A stretch of 50,376 nt of DNA from Spirochaetota bacterium (lineage in GTDB: Bacteria > Spirochaetota > Brachyspiria > Brachyspirales > JACRPF01), in assembly GCA_038043445.1 (NCBI GenBank), contig JBBTBY010000102.1:1-50376 (forward strand), given 5' to 3'. Below are positions 32,059 through 39,850 of the stretch, in pieces (position 1 is the stretch's first letter; each line of letters begins with the position of its first letter). Below the pieces are notes generated by a model, which was given only the letters and a program-made list of their open reading frames with translations, was not told the origin of the DNA and ran no database searches. Both the position numbers and the translations under genes were made by a program.

Positions 32059-32892
32059 ATGACGCGTATGATACTTGCAGTGCTCAGTGCGCTGTGTGCG
32101 GTGTCCTGTTCATCCGTGCTGCAGTCGCCCCTGAGCCCGAATGCAGTAAAAAAGTCCGAACCGCTCCCCGCGCATGTCGTCATCTTCAAGTTCGACGACC
32201 TCAATTACTACAAGGCGGGTACGCAGTATATACGTTCGGAATGGTTTTGGCTTGCCGGGGTATGCGCATCGAACGGTATAGAGGCGAGCATCGGCATCAT
32301 CGGCAGCGCGCTCGATACGAACGAGGCGTACACGAACAATCTCTATCAATGGGTACGCACCAATGCCGTTGAGAACGGCGGGCGATTCGAATTCTGGCAT
32401 CATGGCTATACGCATTATATCGGTACTGGTGAAGCGGAATACAGCAATCGTCCGCCCGCTGAAATGGAGTCGTATTACAACAGGACGGCATCGCTCTTTT
32501 CTGAGCGGCTTGGTCTTACCTGCCGTACGTTCGGGGCCCCCGGCAACGTGACCGATGTTCCCTTCTGGGCGATCTTCAACGCCCGATCCGATATTCGCGT
32601 GTGGTTCATAGGCACGAGTGCCGGCGCAGGCGCGGGAAAAGCCGTGCTCGCGAGAACCGCCCCGTTCCTCGAGACGAATGTGGGCATGGTGTCGTTCGCG
32701 AAATTTACCAATCAGTATATGGTCTATCACTGCAGTACGAATGCGTATCTCGTGCTGCAAGGTCATCCGACGCGATGGGACCTTCCCGCGGAAAAGGATG
32801 AATTCGAGAAGGTCGTGAAGTTCCTCAAGGACGAGGGCTGGGTGTTCTGGTCGCCGTATCGCTATTGCCGCGCCGCGGGCACGGTAGAATAA
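32059..32892 (+). CDS. Polysaccharide deacetylase-like lipoprotein
   Basis: This 277-residue protein has a lipoprotein signal (ILAVLSALCAVSC, lipid-modified Cys about 17). The body resembles NodB/CE4-type or DUF2334 deacetylases: HVVIFKFDDLNYY supplies the acidic pair that binds metal, EFWHHGYTHYI gives the His pair, and VLQGHPTRWD supplies a late His. CE4 enzymes remove acetyl groups from N- or O-acetylated sugars. Residues match the motif positions but the family match is distant. GGAGG lies five bases before the ATG. It is encoded between the XylR-like regulator and the double-FAD gene on the plus strand, suggesting one regulated unit. Confidence 0.7.
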   Translation: MTRMILAVLSALCAVSCSSVLQSPLSPNAVKKSEPLPAHVVIFKFDDLNYYKAGTQYIRSEWFWLAGVCASNGIEASIGIIGSALDTNEAYTNNLYQWVRTNAVENGGRFEFWHHGYTHYIGTGEAEYSNRPPAEMESYYNRTASLFSERLGLTCRTFGAPGNVTDVPFWAIFNARSDIRVWFIGTSAGAGAGKAVLARTAPFLETNVGMVSFAKFTNQYMVYHCSTNAYLVLQGHPTRWDLPAEKDEFEKVVKFLKDEGWVFWSPYRYCRAAGTVE

Positions 32893-32994
32893 CGCGCGTA
32901 TAGGATCCGTCATCCATTCAGGAGGATCAGACATACGTGAGCCGCGGGCTGTGATTATCCTCTATCTACGCTATACTATCCACGCAGGCTCACC

Positions 32995-35907
32995 ATGAAA
33001 AAAAGAAGCTCCCGACATCATGCTCATACACCGGCAGTTCACGGGCTGCCGGTCATCGCATCAACGGATGTTGCCGTCATCGGCGGTACAAGCGCTGCCG
33101 TCGCGGCGGCGGTAAGCGCGGCGCGCGAAGGCGCACGTGTGCTGCTTGTCGCATCGCGGACCTATTTCGGCGAGGATATAGCGGGCACACTGCGGCTCTG
33201 GCTTGAAGATGGGGAATCGGCATCCAACTCGCCCGCGGAAAAAATATGGGGTGCGGACCGCTTCGTCACACCGGCTCGCGTTAAGAAACGTCTTGAGGAT
33301 ATGCTCACTGAAGCACGCGTCGAATTTATGTATGCTTCATTGCCGACCGATATCGTGATCGATGAGAACGGCGCTCTTGCCGGTGTGGTCATTGCGAACC
33401 GTGCCGGACGCCAGGCGGTCATCGCAAAAAGCATCATCGATGCTTCCGACAACGGTCTCATAGCACGTCTTGCCGGCGCTCCTTTTCATGCGCGAGCCTT
33501 CTCGCGGACGCACGCTCGCACAGCACGATGGGTCATCATAGCGGAAACCGCGCGGGACGGCGAGGGTATATCGCACCGAGCGCTCGATCTTCCGCTAACG
33601 GTATTCGACAAAATGGGGCGTGATCCGATATCATCCAAAGCACGCTGGCACGAATATACTATCACGCTCTCCGCCGATGATGGCTCCCTCCGCGCCCGCG
33701 CTTCGATAGAGCAGATGATACGCGACCGCACGTATACCCCCGGTCAGCTCTACGCTTCCGAAACGCCGTTCTATCTGCCCGCAGCATGCATCAAGAGCGA
33801 TGCATCACATGCCCATTCGATGTGCCGTCCAGAGACAGACTATCTCTGGGTAGTAAGCGGCGCTCTCGATGCAGCCCCCGATGCGGCGGAAATGCTCCTG
33901 CGCCCGTGTGCGTTCATGGGCTTGGGCGATAGCGTTGGTATTGCAGCCGCAAAGGAAGCGGCTTCCCGCGGACGGATAGCACATGCAGATGTGTCGGTAC
34001 GATCGAAACAGACGAGATCATCCCCGCGCGGCACGATACGCATACCCGATGATGCACGCGTCGCGTCGCCGGAGAGGATAGCGCAGAAAGACCATTCCCT
34101 CCCGATACTCGGCACGTACGATGTTGTCGTTGTCGGCGGCGGAACATCGGGCGCCCCGGCGGGCATTGCTTCAGCAAGAAGCGGCGCGCGTACGCTTGTC
34201 ATCGAAAACCTCTACGGCCTCGGCGGCGTGAGCACGCTCGGCATGATCGGTTCTTATTGGAAGGGTAATCGCGTCGGCTTTACGAACTCCGTGCCGCAGA
34301 ATCCCATCGAAGTGCGCATGGAATGGTATCGCAGCGAACTCCGTTCCGCGGGGGCGGACATTTGGTTCGGCGTCATCTCCATCGGCGCATGCATGGACGG
34401 CAACAGGATACGCGGTGTTGTCGTCGCAACACCTGAGGGCGCGGGCATAGTGCTTGCCGACGTCGTCATCGATGCGACGGGGAATGCCGATATCGCAATA
34501 GCCGCCGGTGCGAAGCCCCTGTATCTTGAGGACGATTTTGCTCTTCAGGAATCGCATTATGCGCGACGCGAAGTGGGCTCGTCGTACACCAACGGCGGGC
34601 GGCCGTCAGTCGCCGATCACGACATCGTGCAGATGAAAAGCGCGCTCAAGAAATATTCCGAAAAACCATTCGATATCTCTCCGCTTTTCAATACGCGCGA
34701 GCGTAGACGCATCGAGGGCGACTATATCCTTGACTGGCTCGATCAGATCAACGAACGGACATTCCCCGACAGCATCTGCCTCGGCAAAAGCGACTACGAC
34801 AGCCACGGGTATCAGATACATCCGTTCTTCCTCATGCGAAGCGCCCGCGTGAAAGGCGACTATGACAAACAGTTCACAAGCTTCGTGCCGTATCGATCGA
34901 TACTCCCGAAAGGGATAGACGGCATGCTCGTTGTCGGTCTTGCCATGAGCGCACACCGCGATGCCATTCCCATCGTACGGATGCAGCCCGATCTTCACAA
35001 TCTCGGCTTCGCCGCAGGTACGGCTGCCGCTATGGCGGTGCAGGGAAAGACATCGCTCAGAAAGATCGACATCAAAGCATTGCAGCGAGAACTCGTGTAT
35101 GTCGGCAATCTTCCCGCACAGGTGCTTATCGACCGGGATCCATATCCTTTTCCAAAATCCGTTGTCGCGCAGGCGGTGAAGGATGTGCTTCAAAACTTTC
35201 TCCATCTGGAAAAGATCCTTGCAGCATCTGCGGCAGCACTCCCGCTCGTTCGGACCGCGTTCGTGTCCGCTCACGGCGCTGATACGGTTCGCTATGCTGA
35301 GGTACTGGCACTGCTCGGGGACGCTCGCGGGCTGGACACGCTCATTGCCGAAAGCGAACGTATTATTCGCGAGAAGGAATTTCCCAATAAGAATGCGGTG
35401 ACGTGGGTTCGCTCTCAAAGCGACCCCGACGACTATGAGCGGCTTATCTATGCGCTCGGTTTTATTCGCGACGCGCGCGCGGCAAAGGCGATAGGCGCAT
35501 TGTCAGAACATATCCCGCCGGTGGATTTCCTGAAATATCGTGCCGTGGCCGTTTCGCTCGGACGGATCGCACATGCAGCCGCGGCAGATACGCTTGCGAA
35601 GCTCCTCATGGAGAACAAAAAGCGGCTTCATGATCTCGAATCAGCGGCAGCCGCCCCCGAGGATAGAGCGGAGATCTTCGAAGGTGAAGAGTCCTCCGGG
35701 GTGAAAATAGTCCCGCCGAGCGAACCATCGCTCGATGATATACGAATACGCGTTCTTATCACCGCGGTGGCGTTGTATCGATGCTCGGATTCGGATGGTG
35801 CAGCGGCGAAAGCATTGCAGGACATCAGCAAAGGATGGAGCGGTGCGCATGCCGCACTGGCAACACAAACGCTTGCGAGCGGAAAGAAAAAGGCGGGAAA
35901 AGCATGA
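32995..35907 (+). CDS. Tandem FAD-dependent oxidoreductase with C-terminal HEAT-like repeats
   Basis: This is a 970-residue cytoplasmic protein with two PF12831-type FAD modules. The first (about 23-360) has a Rossmann-like start VAVIGGTSAAVAAAVSAA, with VLLVASRTYFGEDIAGTL, but its glycine motif is altered and no C-terminal FAD signature is seen. The second (about 375-690) is complete: YDVVVVGGGTSGAPAGIASA, YGLGGVSTLG, DATGNADIAIAAGA, PYRSILPKGIDGMLVVG and NLGFAAGTAAAMAV. Residues about 740-960 are short helical repeats (LGDARGLDTLIAE, LGFIRDARAAKAIGALSE, LGRIAHAAAADTLAKLL), HEAT/PBS-lyase-like. There is no signal peptide. The substrate is unknown, presumably a sugar or glycoside. A TATACT box lies 17 bp before the ATG. 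The stop overlaps an in-frame ATG of the esterase frame (ATGA). Confidence 0.78.
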   Translation: MKKRSSRHHAHTPAVHGLPVIASTDVAVIGGTSAAVAAAVSAAREGARVLLVASRTYFGEDIAGTLRLWLEDGESASNSPAEKIWGADRFVTPARVKKRLEDMLTEARVEFMYASLPTDIVIDENGALAGVVIANRAGRQAVIAKSIIDASDNGLIARLAGAPFHARAFSRTHARTARWVIIAETARDGEGISHRALDLPLTVFDKMGRDPISSKARWHEYTITLSADDGSLRARASIEQMIRDRTYTPGQLYASETPFYLPAACIKSDASHAHSMCRPETDYLWVVSGALDAAPDAAEMLLRPCAFMGLGDSVGIAAAKEAASRGRIAHADVSVRSKQTRSSPRGTIRIPDDARVASPERIAQKDHSLPILGTYDVVVVGGGTSGAPAGIASARSGARTLVIENLYGLGGVSTLGMIGSYWKGNRVGFTNSVPQNPIEVRMEWYRSELRSAGADIWFGVISIGACMDGNRIRGVVVATPEGAGIVLADVVIDATGNADIAIAAGAKPLYLEDDFALQESHYARREVGSSYTNGGRPSVADHDIVQMKSALKKYSEKPFDISPLFNTRERRRIEGDYILDWLDQINERTFPDSICLGKSDYDSHGYQIHPFFLMRSARVKGDYDKQFTSFVPYRSILPKGIDGMLVVGLAMSAHRDAIPIVRMQPDLHNLGFAAGTAAAMAVQGKTSLRKIDIKALQRELVYVGNLPAQVLIDRDPYPFPKSVVAQAVKDVLQNFLHLEKILAASAAALPLVRTAFVSAHGADTVRYAEVLALLGDARGLDTLIAESERIIREKEFPNKNAVTWVRSQSDPDDYERLIYALGFIRDARAAKAIGALSEHIPPVDFLKYRAVAVSLGRIAHAAAADTLAKLLMENKKRLHDLESAAAAPEDRAEIFEGEESSGVKIVPPSEPSLDDIRIRVLITAVALYRCSDSDGAAAKALQDISKGWSGAHAALATQTLASGKKKAGKA

Positions 35908-35978
35908 AAACAGAACGCGAAAATAACGTTTGTGGAAAAACTCATGATAATTGCTGTAATAAAGCGATAGAAACGAAC

Positions 35979-36027
35979 AGAGCAAGGGGTCGGTTGGTGA
36001 GCTTGTCGAACCATGACCCCTTGCTCT
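35979..36027. repeat. REP-like palindromic element between the FAD and esterase genes
   Basis: Arms AGAGCAAGGGGTC (35979-35991) and GACCCCTTGCTCT (36015-36027) are perfectly complementary, with an inner GGTT/AACC pair. The centre, GGTGAGCTTGTCGAACC, is a motif of common bacterial palindromic repeats. The element keeps the reading frame open, so translation through it would give RGRLVSLSNHDPLL. Confidence 0.8.
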
Positions 36028-36053
36028 CTATTCCCGCTGCGGTCTCAAAAAAG

Positions 36054-37532
36054 GTGTTTCATATTTCTCTTGCTGTTGCGGCTCTCGCATCAGCGGTATT
36101 CGCCGATGTGCGCGTATCGAAATTATTCTCCGACAATATGATGCTGCAGCAGGATATGGACATTCGTTTCTGGGGTTATGCCGACGACGGTGAATCGATA
36201 ACCGTTTCCATTGTTGATGCGGACGGCAGAACGCTCGCATCGGGGATCACGACGGCGGCAGGAGGCAGATGGAAACTGTCGCTTGCACCGCGTAAGGCCG
36301 GGGGGCCGTATGAAGTGCGCATTACGGGAAGGAATATCGTTACAATAAAGAACGTACTCATCGGCGAGGTATGGCTTGCCGGCGGCCAGTCGAATATGTG
36401 GTATATCGTATCGAATGCCATGCCGGGCGGCAATCCCGCGATAGAAGGGGCGGGGGAGCTCATACGAGCGGCGACGAATACGAGGATACGGTATTTTTTC
36501 GACGGGCTCGGCGGTACGAATGAACCCGCGCTCGATGTGTACGAAAGCTCAAAATGGAAGGAAACATCGCCCGGGAATGTGATATGGTTCTCGGCAGTGG
36601 GATATGTTTTTGCGGAACGCCTGGCCCGCGCGCGCAACGTTCCCGTCGGCATTATCGGCACCGCGGTCGGCGGCACATCGATGCAATGGTGGATGCCGCG
36701 CGAAGCGCTCGCTGCGGACCCGGAATTCGCCCTCTATGCGCAGAAGCCGTGGAACCCGAATCTCAAGCGGATATTTGAACAATCGACAGCGCTTTATAAT
36801 GCGATGATAGCCCCTCTCACGGGGTTCCCCATGCGCGGGGTGATATGGTATCAGGGCGAGAACAATGCACGCGGCGCTACGGATGATAAGCTGCAGAATG
36901 CCGTTCACTTCTATCGGCTCTTTACCGCGCTCATTCGTTCGTGGCGGAGCGCATGGAATGACGAAAAACTCCCGTTCCTTTTCGTGCAGCTTGCGCCGTA
37001 CGGCAAGCATGTCGATGCCGATCCGAACGACATTGCCCTCGCTTATACCCGTGATGCGCAGCTCAAATCATGGCAGACGACTTCGAACACCGCAATGGCC
37101 GTCATCACCGATTGCGGCGACAAGGGGGATATCCATCCCCTGCGGAAGATTCCCGTCGGTGAACGGCTTTCCGCCGCTGCACGCGCCGTCGTCTACGGTG
37201 AGAAAATTGAATACTCGGGACCGGTATTTCGTTCGATGAAAATAGACGGGGCTCGCATTGTCATTGCATTCGATCATGCGAACGGTCTTATCGCGAAGGA
37301 CGGTTCGCTTACCGGTATCGAGATCTCCGGTCCTGACGGCGTGTTTATGCCCGCGAACGCCGTCATAGAAGGGGCTGCCGTTCGCGTGTCGGCCGATGCA
37401 ATCGCCGCGCCGCGATATGTGCGCTTCGGATGGGCGAATTACCCCGAGCCGGTGTTGAACCTGTATAACAGCGAGGGATTCCCGGCGTCGCCGTTCTCGA
37501 CGGCCGTTACCATCGGTGAGTATGTGAAATGA
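36054..37532 (+). CDS. Secreted sialate O-acetylesterase-like protein (SASA family)
   Basis: This 492-residue exported esterase has a signal peptide (VFHISLAVAALASAVFA). The SGNH-type SASA domain has the nucleophile Ser in EVWLAGGQSNMWY, AVGYVFAERLAR, IIGTAVGGTSMQWWMPREAL, GVIWYQGENNA, and a late Asp/His pair in DKGDIHPLRKIPVGERL. Such enzymes deacetylate sialic acid or plant and bacterial polysaccharides. The GTG at 36054 opens exactly at the signal peptide. The frame also stays open back to an ATG at 35904 that overlaps the FAD gene's stop, but that start would add 50 residues including the translated palindromic element, burying the signal. I prefer GTG, although its ribosome site is poor, and both starts are possible. 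Confidence 0.78.
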   Translation: MFHISLAVAALASAVFADVRVSKLFSDNMMLQQDMDIRFWGYADDGESITVSIVDADGRTLASGITTAAGGRWKLSLAPRKAGGPYEVRITGRNIVTIKNVLIGEVWLAGGQSNMWYIVSNAMPGGNPAIEGAGELIRAATNTRIRYFFDGLGGTNEPALDVYESSKWKETSPGNVIWFSAVGYVFAERLARARNVPVGIIGTAVGGTSMQWWMPREALAADPEFALYAQKPWNPNLKRIFEQSTALYNAMIAPLTGFPMRGVIWYQGENNARGATDDKLQNAVHFYRLFTALIRSWRSAWNDEKLPFLFVQLAPYGKHVDADPNDIALAYTRDAQLKSWQTTSNTAMAVITDCGDKGDIHPLRKIPVGERLSAAARAVVYGEKIEYSGPVFRSMKIDGARIVIAFDHANGLIAKDGSLTGIEISGPDGVFMPANAVIEGAAVRVSADAIAAPRYVRFGWANYPEPVLNLYNSEGFPASPFSTAVTIGEYVK

Positions 37533-37557
37533 TCCGCTGCGAGGCGTGACCGCACGA

Positions 37558-38382
37558 TCATCCGCGCGCTTCGAGCGCATGCTGCTTTCGCCATGCATTC
37601 GGCGTCATGCCGAAACGCTTCCTGAACACGCGGAAGAAATATTCGGCATTGCCGTATCCGCACTGCGCTGCGACAAAATGCACCGGCATTGATGTAGCCG
37701 TGAGCAGAAGTTTCGCGCGATGGAGCCGCATCTCGTTGATGAGCTCGGGGAATGTCTTTCCGTAGAGACTTCGCAGTATCTCGCTCATGCGCGAGGGGTT
37801 CAGCCCGACCACGGAGCAGAGATCGTCGAGTGACGGATCCTTATTGTAGCGCATCTCGATGAAACGGTCTATCTGCTGCTTGCGGCTGTGTCCCCCCGTC
37901 ACCGAAAGGTCATGCACGGCTATCTCGATCTCCCTTTTGATGAGGGAGAGCATGTCATAATGTTCATCGAGTATCCGGGCATCGGCGAGCGGGAGCGATG
38001 AGGCCTCTTTCAGCGGCGAACGGACCGGTTCGGAAAGCGCGAACGGTATCGCCTTGCCCCGTGGGTGGAATACGCCTGCAAAGAGCATCCCCTCGACACG
38101 CCCGCATCGTCGGAGCGGCATGAACACTTCAATGAAGCCTGCATGGCAGTGCTTGAAGCCGCCGTCGGGGAAATCCTCTATCTCGTTCTGCAGCCGCTTC
38201 AGATCAAAGGCGCTACAGCGCAGGTCCATCGTTTTTTTTACCTGCATGCAGAACGGGTTCGCATCGTGCGAGAGATGATCCGTCGGTACCACCTCGGAAA
38301 AAACGCCAGTGTAGTCATGTACGGATATGGATACGCCGAGGCGCTTCTCATACGCGGCTATGATCGCTTCCAATAAAGCCAT
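37558..38382 (-). CDS. PocR-domain AraC-family regulator
   Basis: This is a 274-residue regulator. The N-terminal PocR sensor (about 5-125) shows its Cys/His pattern: NPFCMQVKKTMDLRCSAF and GFKHCHAGFIEVFMPL. It is known to bind small molecules such as hydrocarbon derivatives or 1,2-propanediol-type ligands. The C-terminal AraC domain (about 170-270) has two HTHs: PSLDDLCSVVGLNPSRMSEI and VHFVAAQCGYGNAEYFFRVF, ending FGMTPNAWRK. It diverges from an FAD oxidoreductase gene, with a 12-bp palindrome overlapping both promoters. Its -10 box TAGATT lies six bases before the ATG with no SD, so the mRNA is probably leaderless. The stop lies 25 bp from the convergent esterase. Confidence 0.9.
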   Translation of the reverse strand: MALLEAIIAAYEKRLGVSISVHDYTGVFSEVVPTDHLSHDANPFCMQVKKTMDLRCSAFDLKRLQNEIEDFPDGGFKHCHAGFIEVFMPLRRCGRVEGMLFAGVFHPRGKAIPFALSEPVRSPLKEASSLPLADARILDEHYDMLSLIKREIEIAVHDLSVTGGHSRKQQIDRFIEMRYNKDPSLDDLCSVVGLNPSRMSEILRSLYGKTFPELINEMRLHRAKLLLTATSMPVHFVAAQCGYGNAEYFFRVFRKRFGMTPNAWRKQHALEARG

Positions 38383-38388
38383 TGTCAG

Positions 38389-38416
38389 AATCTAACCGAA
38401 AACCCTGATAAAGCAA
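38389..38416 (-). promoter_or_regulatory. Promoter of the PocR-AraC gene, leaderless arrangement
   Basis: On the minus strand, TTGCTT (38411-38416), a 16-bp spacer and TAGATT (38389-38394), then six bases to the ATG. Confidence 0.45.
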
Positions 38417-38423
38417 TATTGCT
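38412..38423. promoter_or_regulatory. Candidate shared operator between PocR-AraC and FAD genes
   Basis: AGCAATATTGCT is a perfect 12-bp palindrome that covers the -35 of the minus-strand promoter and touches the -10 of the plus-strand promoter. Confidence 0.5.
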
Positions 38424-38428
38424 ATAAT
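38420..38428 (+). promoter_or_regulatory. Extended -10 promoter of the FAD oxidoreductase gene
   Basis: TGCTATAAT is an extended -10 element with a perfect hexamer at 38423-38428. No good -35 is present, as expected for extended -10 or activator-dependent promoters. Confidence 0.5.
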
Positions 38429-38521
38429 CGGAGAAAAGTGCAGTGATATCCCCGGAAACGACATTGCCCTTCGGCGGTCATGGTATTATCATTACTGCAT
38501 CGCCCAGGGAAGGAGCATGAC

Positions 38522-39850
38522 ATGGATACCTATTCGCTTACAAGAACGATACCGCTCAACGATGAATACGATGTCATCGTCCTCGGGGGCGGTCCTGCCG
38601 GCTGCACCGCCGCAATGGCCGCCGCTCGCGAAGGGGCGAAGACGCTTCTCATCGAAGGTACGGGAGCGCTCGGCGGCATGGGCACGCTCGGTCTCGTTCC
38701 CGCATGGTGCCCGTTCTCCGATCTTGAAAAGATGATATACCGCGGTCTTGCCGAAAAAGTGTTCACCCGCGCACGCGAGAGCGTTCGTCATGAGCCGAGC
38801 TCAAAGATGGACTGGGTCGCTATCGATGCCGAGCATCTGAAGCGCGTGTACGACGACATGGTGACATCGTACGGCGCGTCGGTATTATTTCACACATCGG
38901 TTTCCGCAGTAGAGGCCGCTCACGGAACAGTAAAGACGATAGTCGTTTCGAATAAGAGCGGGCTTTCCGCGTATCAAGCCGGCGTGTACATAGACTGCAC
39001 CGGCGATGCGGATATCGCCGCGTGGGCGGGCGCTCAATTCCACCAGGGTGATACGAATGGGGAAACGATGCCTGCCACGCTCTGCATGCTCCTGTCGAAC
39101 GTGGATGAATACGCGTACCGTTTCGGCGATAATCTCTACGCGGGTAATAAGAACAGCCCTGTCTATGCAATCGTGAACTCGGGGAAATATCCGCGCATCA
39201 AGGATACGCATATGTGCACGAACATCGTCGGACCCGGCACGGTCGGTCTTAACGCTGGTCATCTGTGGGATGTGGATGCAACCGACCCGGCGAGCGTATC
39301 GGCTGCGCTCATCGAGGGAAGAAAACTTGCCGCCGACATACGCAATGCGCTTGCGGAATATCATCCTGCGTTCAGGAACGCACACCTTGTGTCAACCGGC
39401 TCGCTCCTCGGCATACGCGAGAGCAGGCGCATCGTCGGCGATTACAATCTCACACTGGACGATTATCTTGCGCGCAGAAGTTTTGACGACGAGATATGCC
39501 GCAACAGCTATTTCATCGATATCCATACCGCAAAGGATGAGATCGAAAAGACAAAAACAGAGAATGTCGTTGAACATCGCTTCGAGCGGTACAAGAAGGG
39601 CGAATCGCACGGCGTGCCGTATCGCTCGCTTCTGCCGAAGGGGATTTTCAATGTCATCGTGGCGGGGCGATCGATATCATGTGATCGGATAGTGCAGGGG
39701 AGCGTGCGCGTCATGCCGGTATGTCTTGCCATGGGCGAAGCTGCGGGGGCCGCGGGTGCGATGGCGGTGAGAGCGAAGGGCGATGTGCATGCGGTCGATA
39801 CGAAGAAACTCCGTGCGCGGCTGAAAGAAGAAGGCGCGTATCTGCCGTAG
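38522..39850 (+). CDS. FAD-dependent oxidoreductase (PF12831 type)
   Basis: This 442-residue cytoplasmic flavoprotein is complete for its family: YDVIVLGGGPAGCTAAMAAAREGAK (dinucleotide fold, about 17-41), GTGALGGMGTLGLVPAW, YIDCTGDADIAAWAGA, GIRESRRIVGDY, HGVPYRSLLPKGIFNVIVAGRS and VMPVCLAMGEAAGAAGAMAV as the C-terminal FAD motif. The active-site Cys/His pair of better-known members cannot be assigned. GGAAGGAG fixes the start at 38522. It diverges from a PocR-AraC regulator that likely controls it. Together with the genes at 32995 and 47208 it makes three members of this family in 17 kb. The substrate is unknown. The stop is directly adjacent to the convergent 1314-residue gene. Confidence 0.88.
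   Translation: MDTYSLTRTIPLNDEYDVIVLGGGPAGCTAAMAAAREGAKTLLIEGTGALGGMGTLGLVPAWCPFSDLEKMIYRGLAEKVFTRARESVRHEPSSKMDWVAIDAEHLKRVYDDMVTSYGASVLFHTSVSAVEAAHGTVKTIVVSNKSGLSAYQAGVYIDCTGDADIAAWAGAQFHQGDTNGETMPATLCMLLSNVDEYAYRFGDNLYAGNKNSPVYAIVNSGKYPRIKDTHMCTNIVGPGTVGLNAGHLWDVDATDPASVSAALIEGRKLAADIRNALAEYHPAFRNAHLVSTGSLLGIRESRRIVGDYNLTLDDYLARRSFDDEICRNSYFIDIHTAKDEIEKTKTENVVEHRFERYKKGESHGVPYRSLLPKGIFNVIVAGRSISCDRIVQGSVRVMPVCLAMGEAAGAAGAMAVRAKGDVHAVDTKKLRARLKEEGAYLP

Noticed and set aside
35904-36053. Extending the esterase to the ATG overlapping the FAD stop
   Set aside because: It would translate a palindromic repeat and place 50 residues before the signal peptide; kept only as an alternative.
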